NCBI RefSeq assembly: GCF_019670105.1
Contig: NZ_AP023032.1
Location: forward strand, 371,001 to 435,000
Length of the DNA: 64,000 bases
Origin: Agarivorans albus
GTDB lineage: Bacteria; Pseudomonadota; Gammaproteobacteria; Enterobacterales; Celerinatantimonadaceae
Direction of reading: 5' to 3'
In this document: piece after piece, positions 26,135 to 34,897 of the stretch
How the letters are laid out: each line of letters starts with the position of its first letter
Position numbering within the stretch: the first letter of the stretch is position 1
The notes under the pieces: generated by a model
Seen by the model: the letters and a program-made list of their open reading frames with translations, nothing else
Told to the model about the DNA's origin: nothing
Databases searched by the model: none
Made by a program: the position numbers and the translations under genes

Positions 26135-26993
26135 GAAGTATTACGTTCCTGCGCAAAGTATATGGCCAATTGTTGGCGCGGTGGGTTTATTCCTAATCGC
26201 CATGGGCGCTGGTTTTTCTGTTCAACAAATGGGCAGTGAACAAAGCTACGGCCTTTGGATATTGTCATGTGGCTTTGTGGTAATTGTTACCATGATGTTT
26301 GGTTGGTTTGGCAATGTTATCCAGGAGAGTATGGATGGCTTATATAGTGCCCAAATGGACCGCTCTTTTCGCCAAGGCATGAGTTGGTTCATTTTCTCTG
26401 AGGTAATGTTCTTTGGTGCATTTTTCGGAGCGTTATTCTACGCCAGAATGATTGCTGTGCCTTGGTTGGGGGGCGCAGGTAACAATGAAATGACTGGCGC
26501 GGTGTTATGGCCAGAATTTACTGCCATGTGGCCGCTAGTTGAAACGCCCGGCGGTACAACAACCCAAGCGATGGGCTGGTTTGGCTTGCCATTGTTGAAT
26601 ACCGTAATACTGGTGATTTCGTCAGTGACATTGCACTTTGCTCATGTGAGTTTAGAAAAAGATAAACGTGGGCCACTTAAAACGTGGTTAGCCATTACCT
26701 TGGTGCTAGGTTTTGCTTTCTTATTTTTCCAGATTGAAGAATACATTCATGCATATCAGGAATTAGGCTTGCGCCTTGATTCAGGTATTTATGGCAATAC
26801 CTTTTTCTTACTCACAGGTTTTCACGGCTTACACGTTACGTTAGGCGCCATTATGCTTACGGTGATGTTTTTGCGAGTACTAAAAGGCCACTTCTCCGGT
26901 AAGAGTCACTTTGCATTTATGGCATCGAGTTGGTATTGGCACTTTGTAGATGTGGTGTGGTTGTGTCTGTTTATTTTTGTCTATGTGCTTTAG
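26118..26993 (+). CDS. coxC: Cytochrome c oxidase subunit III
   Basis: 291 residues with seven predicted helices. Family segments: YYVPAQSIWPIVG, MSWFIFSEVMFFGAFF, FQIEEYIHAY, TGFHGLHVTLG and WYWHFVDVVWL. It stabilises the catalytic core and proton uptake. The start at 26118 has GAGAGGTGAG just upstream and overlaps ctaG. Its stop overlaps the convergent DUF2909 gene by 4 bases. Confidence 0.97.
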   Translation: MTQPYEKYYVPAQSIWPIVGAVGLFLIAMGAGFSVQQMGSEQSYGLWILSCGFVVIVTMMFGWFGNVIQESMDGLYSAQMDRSFRQGMSWFIFSEVMFFGAFFGALFYARMIAVPWLGGAGNNEMTGAVLWPEFTAMWPLVETPGGTTTQAMGWFGLPLLNTVILVISSVTLHFAHVSLEKDKRGPLKTWLAITLVLGFAFLFFQIEEYIHAYQELGLRLDSGIYGNTFFLLTGFHGLHVTLGAIMLTVMFLRVLKGHFSGKSHFAFMASSWYWHFVDVVWLCLFIFVYVL

Positions 26994-27193
26994 TAAGGGC
27001 GTGGGTTGGGCTGAATGATGCCCAAGGCCATGGCGAGTAAAACCAATAGGATAACCAACACGCTAAAGATTAAGCGTTTACCTAAGTAATGGGTCATTGG
27101 TTTTTCTCCGCCCTTTAGCATTACCCGTAAAGCAAACAGCATGTTCACCACTACAAACAGGATTAACGCGGTAATTAGCAGTTTTATGACCAT
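26990..27193 (-). CDS. DUF2909 twin-helix membrane protein
   Basis: 67 residues with two membrane helices (about 3-25 and 42-62) and the intervening LKGGEKPMTHYLGKRL, as in DUF2909 proteins. Such genes typically sit in oxidase operons between coxC and surf1 on the opposite strand. Here the ORF overlaps coxC at its 3' end by 4 bases and the surf1 start by 8 bases (ATGACCAT serves both starts). Probably an oxidase assembly factor, but its function is not established. Confidence 0.85.
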   Translation of the reverse strand: MVIKLLITALILFVVVNMLFALRVMLKGGEKPMTHYLGKRLIFSVLVILLVLLAMALGIIQPNPRPY

Positions 27194-27914
27194 AACTAAG
27201 CTCTCTCAAAAGGCTGATAAAAAAACAGTTTCTTACCGCTTGATACTGTTTGTTGTGCTTATGGTTGCGCTGATAGGGCTAATGGTCAAGCTTTCCTTGT
27301 GGCAATGGCAACGCAGTGAACAAAAACAGCAGTTATTAGATCAATACCAGCAGCAATCACAGCTCGAAACCAGCTTAGAACAGGCCCTTGCTTCGGGTGT
27401 GCAGCCGTTTCAATTAGTTACGCTAAGTGACATTGCAAGTTCGGGTAAGTTTTTGTGGTTAGACAATAAAGTAAATGAAGGAGTAGTGGGGTACGACGCC
27501 TATACCTTAGCAGATACCCCTCAAGGCAATGTACTAGTGCGTCTTGCTTGGCAGCCCGCTGGAACAGATAGGCGTTTGCTACCAGAAGCCATAAGTGCTC
27601 AAGAGCTACCTTCGCGCTATCGATTAAGAGAAATAAGCTTGCCAGTGGTACTTAATCAGCAGCACTGGTTAGAAGAGTTTCCGCAGGGATTGCGGGTTCA
27701 GCAAATCAATATTGCGGCTTTGTCCGATTATTGGAATCTTGAATTATTGCCTTTTGTGCTAGATAGCCAACTTGAGCATAGTTCTGAACAGCTAGTGTCA
27801 ATATCGCCGCAAAAACACCAAGGTTATGCGCTGCAATGGTTGTTAATGGCCTTAGTTGCCGTTGGCTTAACCGTTTATTTTTGCGTGCAAAATAGAAACA
27901 AGGAAGGTTTATGA
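27186..27914 (+). CDS. SURF1 family oxidase assembly protein
   Basis: 242 residues from the ATG at 27186 (the frame is open from 27141). Two flanking membrane helices (about 20-40 and 217-236) enclose a periplasmic domain with the N-terminal LSLWQWQRSEQKQQLLDQ signature and GYDAYTLADTPQGNVLVRLAW. SURF1 is thought to help insert heme a. It overlaps the next gene by 4 bases (ATGA). Confidence 0.92.
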   Translation: MTITKLSQKADKKTVSYRLILFVVLMVALIGLMVKLSLWQWQRSEQKQQLLDQYQQQSQLETSLEQALASGVQPFQLVTLSDIASSGKFLWLDNKVNEGVVGYDAYTLADTPQGNVLVRLAWQPAGTDRRLLPEAISAQELPSRYRLREISLPVVLNQQHWLEEFPQGLRVQQINIAALSDYWNLELLPFVLDSQLEHSSEQLVSISPQKHQGYALQWLLMALVAVGLTVYFCVQNRNKEGL

Positions 27915-28414
27915 GAAGTCACCAAAAAACCATGTTGTTACTTGCTTCGGTATTTTTAGTGCCGCTTATTTTGGCTTGGGTGGTACTTAAAATGGGTTGG
28001 TATGAACCGGGCGCACTAAGTCATGGTGAATGGTTAGAGCCGCCAAGACAGCTGGAAAACTATCCCATAGGTAAGTGGTCGATTGCTCAGGTTATTGATG
28101 GCGACTGCTCGCAAGCTTGTTTGCAACAGCTTAGCAAACTCAATAATGCTTGGTTAGCTTTGGGCATCGCCAAACAGCAAACTCAAAAAGTTGCGCTTAT
28201 TTCCGGCGAACAGCTCAATCAAATAAACGATGGCCTTGAGCAAATGAGGTTGGGACAAGCTAATCAGCAACTGGCCGATTACGATCAACAGTGGTTAGTG
28301 ATAGACCCAACAGGTTGGGTGATAATGAGCTACCAACCAGCTCAAGGTGATGAGCAGATCAAAGGGCTAATCACCGATTTGAAGCGACTGATTAAAAATT
28401 CGCGGTTTCAATAG
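27911..28414 (+). CDS. Uncharacterised membrane-anchored protein of the oxidase operon (thioredoxin-fold-like)
   Basis: 167 residues: one N-terminal membrane helix (about 8-27), then a periplasmic domain with DGDCSQACLQQL, in which two cysteines are spaced CxxxC as in SCO-type copper proteins, and WLVIDPTGWVIMSYQP near the end, resembling the thioredoxin/SCO core. No canonical SCO1 gene is seen in the operon. I infer a role in copper or redox handling during CuA assembly. Coupled to surf1 (ATGA) and 16 bases before ctaA. Confidence 0.7.
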   Translation: MRSHQKTMLLLASVFLVPLILAWVVLKMGWYEPGALSHGEWLEPPRQLENYPIGKWSIAQVIDGDCSQACLQQLSKLNNAWLALGIAKQQTQKVALISGEQLNQINDGLEQMRLGQANQQLADYDQQWLVIDPTGWVIMSYQPAQGDEQIKGLITDLKRLIKNSRFQ

Positions 28415-28430
28415 AGTTTAAGGACAGCAT

Positions 28431-29447
28431 ATGCAAAAGGGATTAATTGCCGCTATTTTACTTGCCATTGTTGTCATTGGTTTAGGCGCGTTTACCCGCT
28501 TAACTGATGCCGGTTTAGGTTGCCCTGATTGGCCTGGCTGTTATGGGCAGTTAGTGGTTCCACAGAGTGAAGAGCATGTTCAACACGCGGCTAGTGCTTA
28601 TCCTGAGCGGCCGCTAGAAGCGCACAAAGCCTGGAATGAGATGATTCATCGCTACTTTGCTGGTGGCTTAGGTTTGCTAGTGGTGGGACTAGCTGCGTTG
28701 GCATTTTGGCAAAAGCAACACCGCTTTTGGGCGCTAGCCTCGGTGCTGCTTATTGGCTTTCAAGCCATATTAGGCATGCTCACGGTGACACTTGGTTTAA
28801 TGCCCATTGTGGTTATGGGCCACCTATTGGGTGGTTTTTCAATGCTGGCTTTATTGTTTACGTGGTTGATGATTGCAAAACGTCCTTTAGCTAAGCCCCA
28901 GCGAAGTGGCCGTTGGTTGTGGCTAGGTTTGTTGGTACTAGTTGTGCAAATAGCATTAGGTGGCTGGACATCGGCTAACTACTCGGCCATTTCTTGTCAG
29001 GGCTTGCCGCTTTGCCATGAAGAGTGGCTAAGCTCTTATAAGCTGGATGCATTTGATCCGCTGCCGCTTGCTACTGGCAATGATTACGAATTTGGTGTGC
29101 TTAGTCATGAACAGCGCAAAACCATTCATGTTACTCATCGTATTTGGGCAGGCGTAACAGCCATCTACTTGTTCATACTGGCGCTAAGTTACATTCAGCG
29201 ACGGCATAGTGATATGGAACGAGGGCGCGCCTCTAGGCTGATTTTTATATTGTTTACTCAAGTCGGTTTAGGCGTTGCCAATGTGCTTTGGCAAGTACCC
29301 TTGGCGATAGCTGTGGCACATAACTTAGTGGCTGCCATGCTGTTGTTAAGTCTAATAAGTTTAATCTTGGCTCACTATCAGGGTGCGGCCGTAGCAACAT
29401 TCGTTGAGCAAAAGGAGACGCATTATGGCGAAGTTGAACACGCTTAA
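28431..29447 (+). CDS. ctaA: Heme A synthase (COX15/CtaA)
   Basis: 338 residues with eight predicted helices. Family marks: RLTDAGLGCPDWPGCYGQ at the N-terminus, EMIHRYFAGGLGLLVVG and the repeat-related HVTHRIWAGV with heme-ligand histidines, and QGLPLCH. It oxidises the heme O methyl group to heme A in the inner membrane. Its end overlaps ctaB by 23 bases. Confidence 0.96.
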   Translation: MQKGLIAAILLAIVVIGLGAFTRLTDAGLGCPDWPGCYGQLVVPQSEEHVQHAASAYPERPLEAHKAWNEMIHRYFAGGLGLLVVGLAALAFWQKQHRFWALASVLLIGFQAILGMLTVTLGLMPIVVMGHLLGGFSMLALLFTWLMIAKRPLAKPQRSGRWLWLGLLVLVVQIALGGWTSANYSAISCQGLPLCHEEWLSSYKLDAFDPLPLATGNDYEFGVLSHEQRKTIHVTHRIWAGVTAIYLFILALSYIQRRHSDMERGRASRLIFILFTQVGLGVANVLWQVPLAIAVAHNLVAAMLLLSLISLILAHYQGAAVATFVEQKETHYGEVEHA

Positions 29448-30339
29448 CCCGCCAAGTTCACTCAACAAAGGCATTAATTGGCGCGCCTTATACAAACTTA
29501 CTAAACCCAAAGTGGTAGCCCTTATTGTGCTCACTGCGGTGGTAGGAGCATGCTTGGCAACTTCTGGTTTGCCGCCTTGGCAAGCTCTGCTAGTAGGTAA
29601 CTTAGGCATAGGTTTAATGGCTGCGGGCGCTGCCGCCTTTAATCACTACATTGATAGCGAAGCAGATGCCGCAATGGCACGCACTCATAAACGCCCTTTG
29701 CCTACTGGTGCTATAGCCAATTGGCAGGCCTTGTTATGGGCCTCACTTTTATCGGTGGTGGGCTTTGCCATGTTGTATTGGTGGGTCAATCCACTGACTG
29801 CTTGGTTAACTGCAGCTAGCTTAGTGGGGTATGCGGTGATTTATACCCTTTGGCTTAAACGAGCTACGCCGCAAAACATTGTAATTGGCGGCTTGGCTGG
29901 CGCTATGCCCCCATTGTTGGGGTGGACGGCAGTAAACAACGCCATATCGGCTGAACCCTTATTGCTAGTTATGCTGATATTCACTTGGACCCCGCCACAC
30001 TTTTGGGCCTTGGCCATTGCTCGCCGTGAAGATTACGCCAAGGTTAATATTCCAATGCTGCCGGTTACCCACGGTGTTGGCTTTACCAAAAAGTTGATAG
30101 TTCTTTATTCTCTGCTGCTATTCGCTGTTGCTTGGCTACCCTTTCTAGTAGGTATGAGTGGGGTGCTTTATCTCGTATTAAGTTGTGCGCTTAACCTACG
30201 TTTTATGCACTTAGCTTGGAGACTGTATAAGGGGGATAACCAGCGTGACGCCATGCGCCTATTTGCCTTCTCGATAGTGTATTTGATGTTGTTGTTTGTT
30301 GCCTTGTTGGCAGACCATTGGTTGTTTGCTTTGCTATAA
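29425..30339 (+). CDS. ctaB: Protoheme IX farnesyltransferase (heme O synthase)
   Basis: 304 residues from the ATG at 29425, 8 bases after AAGGAG; an earlier in-frame start at 29404 lacks support. UbiA-type prenyltransferase with Asp motifs NHYIDSEADAAMARTHKRPLP and the TWTPPHFWALA segment typical of heme O synthases. It makes heme O, the substrate of CtaA. Last gene of the oxidase operon. Confidence 0.96.
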   Translation: MAKLNTLNPPSSLNKGINWRALYKLTKPKVVALIVLTAVVGACLATSGLPPWQALLVGNLGIGLMAAGAAAFNHYIDSEADAAMARTHKRPLPTGAIANWQALLWASLLSVVGFAMLYWWVNPLTAWLTAASLVGYAVIYTLWLKRATPQNIVIGGLAGAMPPLLGWTAVNNAISAEPLLLVMLIFTWTPPHFWALAIARREDYAKVNIPMLPVTHGVGFTKKLIVLYSLLLFAVAWLPFLVGMSGVLYLVLSCALNLRFMHLAWRLYKGDNQRDAMRLFAFSIVYLMLLFVALLADHWLFALL

Positions 30340-30365
30340 ACAGCCCCTAGCCTTTAAAGGCTTGC

Positions 30366-30394
30366 CGAGAGTGTAACTAACTCTTACACTCTCG
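30366..30394 (+). terminator. Stem-loop after the oxidase operon
   Basis: The arms CGAGAGTGTAA and TTACACTCTCG pair perfectly around a 7-base loop. No T-run follows, so it may be a weak or factor-dependent terminator or an mRNA 3'-end stabiliser. Confidence 0.6.
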
Positions 30395-30419
30395 CTATCG
30401 CCTGCTTAGTTTCCCTTTC

Positions 30420-31757
30420 ATGTCTGTTTCGCGTTTTTCCGCCATTGCGGCCATTGCCGTGCCAATGATTTTATCTAATATCACTATTCCTTTATTAGGG
30501 CTGGTGGACACCGCTGTGATTGGCCATTTAGATCATGCTTATTATCTTGGCGGGGTTGCCTTAGGCTCAATGATGATTAGCCTGGTGTATTGGTTATGTG
30601 GTTTTTTGCGCATGTCGACCACAGGCTTAAGTGCGCAAGCTTTTGGTGCAAATGACCAGCTAGCGTTACAGCGAATAGGCTTTAACTCTGCCTGCATTGC
30701 TGTGCTTATTGGATTGGCCTTACTGCTACTTAGCCAACCAATATTGCAACTTGGTTTGGCTTTAGCCGGCGGTAGTGAGCAGGTTCAATTTTATGCGGCG
30801 CAGTATTTCTCTACCCGTATTTGGGGCGCACCAGCGGCACTGCTTAACTTAGTGCTGTTGGGGTGGTTATTGGGCATGCAGAACGCTCGAGCCCCCATGT
30901 TACTGCTGATTGTAGCCAATACCACTAACATTGCCTTGGATGTGCTGTTTGTGGTGGGACTAGATTGGAAAGTGCAGGGTGCTGCTTTAGCCAGTGTGAT
31001 TGCCGACTATTTTTCATTGGCAGTTGGCTTGGCGTTGTGCCGCCAGCAGTTTTTAACGCGATTTAATGCCTTACCGTCGTTAAAGGTTTGTTGGGCCGAT
31101 TTTAATCGCCAGCATTTGGCGGGATTATTCTCGCTAAACCGAGACATATTTTTGCGCTCACTTGCCTTGCAAGCTTGTTTTGCTTTCATCACTTTTCAAG
31201 GCTCGCGTTTGGGTGACCACATTGTTGCGGCCAACGCAGTATTACTTAACTTCTTGATGTTTGTTTCTTTTGCTTTAGATGGTTTAGCTTACGCCGTAGA
31301 AGCCTTAGCGGGTAAAGCCAAAGGCAAAAATGACCGCGCTTTGTTTGTGGTAACGATTAAACAGTGTTTGCAGTTAGCCTTAGTGGCGGGCATTGGCTTT
31401 AGTTTGGTTTTTGGAGTACTGGGTGAGCAACTGGTTGCGTTGCTTACCGATATACCTGAAATCCGCAGCACTGCGGCTAGCTACCTTAATTGGATGATTT
31501 TGCTGCCGTTAGTCTCGGTATGGTGCTTTATCTTAGATGGAGTTTTCATTGCTACTTCTGAGGGGCGCATTATGCGCAACTCGATGTTGTTGGCTAGTTT
31601 CGCCGGGTTCTTTCCGCTTTGGTGGTTTACTCAAAGTTGGGGGAACCACGCTCTATGGTTGGCGATGTGTGGTTTTATGGCGATTAGAGGAATGAGCTTG
31701 GGGTGGGTTTATTACCAGGCTCTAAAGAGCCAGCGCTGGTTTAAGCATGAGGCTTAA
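30420..31757 (+). CDS. dinF: DinF-subfamily MATE efflux transporter
   Basis: 445 residues, twelve membrane helices arranged as two related halves. The N-terminal AVPMILSNITIPLLGLVDTAVIGH matches DinF-type multidrug and toxic compound extrusion proteins. In E. coli dinF follows lexA; here the oxidase operon lies between them, and no SOS box is visible in the short upstream region. It starts with ATG at 30420 after a stem-loop and converges on a GNAT gene whose stop overlaps it. Confidence 0.9.
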   Translation: MSVSRFSAIAAIAVPMILSNITIPLLGLVDTAVIGHLDHAYYLGGVALGSMMISLVYWLCGFLRMSTTGLSAQAFGANDQLALQRIGFNSACIAVLIGLALLLLSQPILQLGLALAGGSEQVQFYAAQYFSTRIWGAPAALLNLVLLGWLLGMQNARAPMLLLIVANTTNIALDVLFVVGLDWKVQGAALASVIADYFSLAVGLALCRQQFLTRFNALPSLKVCWADFNRQHLAGLFSLNRDIFLRSLALQACFAFITFQGSRLGDHIVAANAVLLNFLMFVSFALDGLAYAVEALAGKAKGKNDRALFVVTIKQCLQLALVAGIGFSLVFGVLGEQLVALLTDIPEIRSTAASYLNWMILLPLVSVWCFILDGVFIATSEGRIMRNSMLLASFAGFFPLWWFTQSWGNHALWLAMCGFMAIRGMSLGWVYYQALKSQRWFKHEA

Positions 31758-32193
31758 CTGAGCGAAGCATTTCGTTGGCTATTACCGCAACGCCATTGTA
31801 GCTGGTTTGAAAGGTATCGCTGACAATAAAACCATAATCTTGGTAGAGCGCTTTGGCAGGCCAATTGCTTTTGGCAACATATAAGCAGGTAGTGTCGTTG
31901 ATATTGTTTAATAGGTGCTCTAGCAGCTGTTTGCCAAACCCTTTACCTCGTGCGTCGGGGTGGACAAACAAAGCGCTTATCACCGAGCCTTGGTGCGCGC
32001 CATAAGCCACTACCTTATCGGTTTGATAGACAAAAATAGTTGATTGTTTAAGAGAGGCGAAACGTTGCTGATCTTGAGTTAATGGTAGAAGACTAAATGT
32101 ATTTTGCTCAAAGCGTAACTCGTCGAGTTTAGAAAGATTGTAAATGTTAATAATGGAGTTCAGATCGCTATGTTGGTAATCACGTATTTGCAC
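31741..32193 (-). CDS. GNAT family N-acetyltransferase
   Basis: 150 residues. The acetyl-CoA loop is VHPDARGKGFGKQLLEHLL (R/QxxGxG/A), preceded by the beta4 segment SVISALFV and followed by ALYQDYGFIV. The substrate is unknown. The end of the gene overlaps the 3' end of dinF by 17 bases on the opposite strand. It lies 28 bases downstream of trmL and may be co-transcribed with it. Confidence 0.88.
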   Translation of the reverse strand: MQIRDYQHSDLNSIINIYNLSKLDELRFEQNTFSLLPLTQDQQRFASLKQSTIFVYQTDKVVAYGAHQGSVISALFVHPDARGKGFGKQLLEHLLNNINDTTCLYVAKSNWPAKALYQDYGFIVSDTFQTSYNGVAVIANEMLRSVKPHA

Positions 32194-32221
32194 GGCCTGA
32201 ACACCTTTAGTAGTAGCTTAG

Positions 32222-32686
32222 TTACACACCGTCTACATAACCTAGTTGACGCCAAGCTTCGTAAACAAATACCGATACTGCATTAGATAAGTTCATGCTG
32301 CGGCTATCGGCCAACATTGGAATGCGCAGCCTAAATTGACCATCTATCTCATTTAGCACTTCATCAGGTAGGCCGCGTGTTTCAGGGCCAAACATTAGAT
32401 AATCACCCGCTTCAAAAGCAAAGTCACTATGAAAACCGCTGCCTTTGGTGGTACAAGCAAGCAAGCGCTTAGGCTGCTCGCTGCTTAAGAAGGCTTGGTA
32501 GTCGGGGTGGCGTTTTACCTCGGCAAACTCGTGGTAGTCCAAGCCGGCACGTTTAACTTTTTTATCATCCCAGGCGAAACCTAAAGGCTCGATAAGATGT
32601 AAGTTACAACCGCTGTTCGCCGCTAAACGGATAATTGCGCCGGTGTTTTGCGGTATTTCTGGTTGATATAGCACAATGTTAATCAT
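32222..32686 (-). CDS. trmL: tRNA (cytidine/uridine-2'-O)-methyltransferase TrmL
   Basis: 154 residues, a minimal SPOUT methyltransferase. Motifs: [20 protein letters not shown] at the N-terminus, [11 protein letters not shown] (motif 2) and [23 protein letters not shown] (motif 3, knot region). It 2'-O-methylates the wobble nucleotide of tRNA-Leu isoacceptors. It sits downstream of cpxRA on the same strand. Confidence 0.96.
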   Translation of the reverse strand: MINIVLYQPEIPQNTGAIIRLAANSGCNLHLIEPLGFAWDDKKVKRAGLDYHEFAEVKRHPDYQAFLSSEQPKRLLACTTKGSGFHSDFAFEAGDYLMFGPETRGLPDEVLNEIDGQFRLRIPMLADSRSMNLSNAVSVFVYEAWRQLGYVDGV

Positions 32687-32713
32687 GATTAATCCAAGTG
32701 GCTGCGAAAAGCG

Positions 32714-34048
32714 CTATTGTAGTGGCAAGCGTAGGCTAACTTCTAGCCCTTTACGCGAATGATTGCTGGCGCTAATGCTGCCGCCGTGTTGGCGAATCGC
32801 CGATTCGGCAATCGCCAAGCCTAAACCCACCCCGCCACTGTCACGGTCTCGTGCTTCACCGCTACGATAAAATGGTCGGAAAATGCTGTTTAATTCGTCA
32901 TCAGGAAGGCCTGGGCCGTCATCTCGCACAATCAAGGTGAGCAGGTTGTCTTGCACACTCGCGCTTAGTTTAACCTTACGGTCTGCGTATTTAAGAGCGT
33001 TGCGACAAACGTTCTCAAGTGCCGATGCGAGTAGCTCTGGGTAACAAATCACACTCAGTTGCTGCGGGTAGTTGGCACTAAACTGTTTGTTTAACTGTTC
33101 TGCTTCAAACTCACAATCGCTAACTAAGTCTTCAATGAGTTCCTGCAAGGTCATTTTTTGTTGTTTGGCGTTAACTTGCATGCGCGATAAAGATAGCAAG
33201 GCGTCAATCATTTCGGCTAGGCGTTGCGATTCTCGCTCTATTCGCTCCACTTCGGGAGTTACTTGCTGGCGCTTTTTATGTAGCGCGAGTGCCATGTTTA
33301 AGCGAGTAAGTGGCGAGCGCAGCTCGTGAGAAATATCACTAAGCAGGCGTTGTTGGTTGCTAATGGCTTGATTAAGGGTGTCTACCATTCTCTGCAAGCT
33401 ATCAGATAGTTGACCAATTTCATCACCACGATTGATCTCCGGTAATGGTGTATCTAGATATCCCAGTGACACCTTATTCGCGGCAGATTGCAGTTTTTTA
33501 AGTGGCCTTACGATGTGGCGAGTAAGTAAGAAACAAAGCGCTAAACTCAAACCTACGGCTACTAGCGACAAAAACCACGGCGATACACCAAAGTTACGGA
33601 TAGCGTGCAGCTGTTCTGGGTTACTTCGGCGCTCTACATAGAGTAGGTAACGCTGGTTATCGATGGTAAGCGCTTGCGGACCAATCAAAATATGCTTTTT
33701 ATCGAGCATGATTCGAGGGTCTTCAATATTGTCGTGGTTAACTAAAAAGCGTCTCATGCCCCGGCTGATGTTTTCACGGTTTACCACTTCGCCTTCGCTA
33801 TTAACGATAAAGGGCTTACCAAAACGTGATTTAAGGTGAGGCTCTAAACGCGGGCTTAACATGCGTTCAGGGTTACGCTCTATACGTAGGGCAAATTCAT
33901 GTAAGTTTTTTACCGCCCATTTAGGCGCTTTGAAGTTGTCTTCGCTAAGCATTCTGGACAGGTTAATCGACACAAAAGCCGTAACCAGCAAAATCATCCA
34001 AAATGAGATGAAGATTTTTACAAACAGATTGTTGATTAAGCGCTTCAT
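32714..34048 (-). CDS. cpxA: Envelope-stress sensor histidine kinase CpxA-like
   Basis: 444 residues from ATG 34048, 5 bases after an AGAGTGG that overlaps the end of cpxR; a longer start at 34066 is less likely. Two membrane helices (about 8-30 and 160-180) flank a periplasmic sensor domain; then HAMP, the DHp box with phospho-acceptor His in LLSDISHELRSPLTRL, and the ATPase with the N box ENVCRNALKYA and G boxes DDGPGLP and GVGLGLAI. It phosphorylates CpxR in response to misfolded envelope proteins. Similarity and gene context support Cpx identity. Confidence 0.9.
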   Translation of the reverse strand: MKRLINNLFVKIFISFWMILLVTAFVSINLSRMLSEDNFKAPKWAVKNLHEFALRIERNPERMLSPRLEPHLKSRFGKPFIVNSEGEVVNRENISRGMRRFLVNHDNIEDPRIMLDKKHILIGPQALTIDNQRYLLYVERRSNPEQLHAIRNFGVSPWFLSLVAVGLSLALCFLLTRHIVRPLKKLQSAANKVSLGYLDTPLPEINRGDEIGQLSDSLQRMVDTLNQAISNQQRLLSDISHELRSPLTRLNMALALHKKRQQVTPEVERIERESQRLAEMIDALLSLSRMQVNAKQQKMTLQELIEDLVSDCEFEAEQLNKQFSANYPQQLSVICYPELLASALENVCRNALKYADRKVKLSASVQDNLLTLIVRDDGPGLPDDELNSIFRPFYRSGEARDRDSGGVGLGLAIAESAIRQHGGSISASNHSRKGLEVSLRLPLQ

Positions 34049-34050
34049 TA

Positions 34051-34737
34051 TTACCACTCTAACCACATGTAACCTTTGCCTCTCACCGTTTTGATACGCG
34101 GCAGTTGGTCTTTGCGAGCAGGGATCTTTTTACGTAAATTACTAATGTGCATATCCAAGCTGCGATCAAACGCTTGTAGGCGTTTACCCAATACTTTTTG
34201 ATTCAGGCTATCTTTTTCTAATAGCTTGCCTGGCTGCTCCAGCAAGTGTTGTAGCAATAACAGCTCGGTACTGGTGAGCTCTAACTCTTGCTCATCACAG
34301 TGTACTTGCTGTTTAGCAACCGAGAGGGTCAGATCTTGGTGGCAAATAAGGTCTTGTTTAGGGTCGGCTGGCGGACTGTTTTGAGTGCGTCGTAAAATGG
34401 CTCTTATGCGCGCTAGCAATTCTCGCTCGCTGAAGGGCTTGGCTAAGTAGTCGTCGGCGCCTAACTCTAAACCCAGTACTCGGTCTATCTCATCACCTTT
34501 GGCAGTAAGCATTAATACCGGTTGTTGGTTGTCTTTACGTAATTCTTTTAATACTTCGAAGCCGTTTTTACCCGGCATCATTACATCGAGCAGAACTAAG
34601 TCGTAACGCTTTTCTGCTAGCTTGGCTAGGCCGCTCAAGCCGTCGTTGCATACCTCACAACTAAATCCCTCTAGTTCTAAGAGTTCGCCGAGTAACTCGG
34701 TCAGTTCTTTGTCGTCATCTATAAGTAGTAAATCCAC
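34051..34737 (-). CDS. cpxR: Response regulator CpxR-like
   Basis: 228 residues, OmpR/PhoB type. The receiver domain has acidic pocket DDD (residues 7-9), phospho-acceptor Asp51 in LVLLDVMMPGKNG and Lys in LAKPF; the C-terminal winged helix ends with RIKTVRGKGYMW. It is the first gene of the cpxRA operon and is divergent from a cpxP-like gene. A consensus CpxR box lies between them, indicating autoregulation. Confidence 0.93.
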   Translation of the reverse strand: MDLLLIDDDKELTELLGELLELEGFSCEVCNDGLSGLAKLAEKRYDLVLLDVMMPGKNGFEVLKELRKDNQQPVLMLTAKGDEIDRVLGLELGADDYLAKPFSERELLARIRAILRRTQNSPPADPKQDLICHQDLTLSVAKQQVHCDEQELELTSTELLLLQHLLEQPGKLLEKDSLNQKVLGKRLQAFDRSLDMHISNLRKKIPARKDQLPRIKTVRGKGYMWLEW

Positions 34738-34813
34738 TGGGCGATTCTCTATTCAACATTAATAAGCAAATTGTACAAAACTCACAGCGCTTTGCCGTGC
34801 TTAATGTTCGCCT

Positions 34814-34828
34814 TTTACATAGCTTTAC
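34814..34828 (-). promoter_or_regulatory. CpxR binding box between cpxR and the cpxP-like gene
   Basis: On the minus strand the sequence reads GTAAA-GCTAT-GTAAA, an exact match to the GTAAA-N5-GTAAA consensus. It lies 77 bases upstream of cpxR and 70 bases upstream of the cpxP-like start, suited to control both. Confidence 0.9.
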
Positions 34829-34897
34829 ACTTTGCTGCGGTTAGTTTGCATTGGCTTTTGTAGACTACAAATGACCGAATAGACCCGAGGAAAGAAA

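Noticed and set aside
30340..30419. SOS box upstream of the DinF-type gene
   Set aside because: No CTGT-N8-ACAG found in the 80-base gap.
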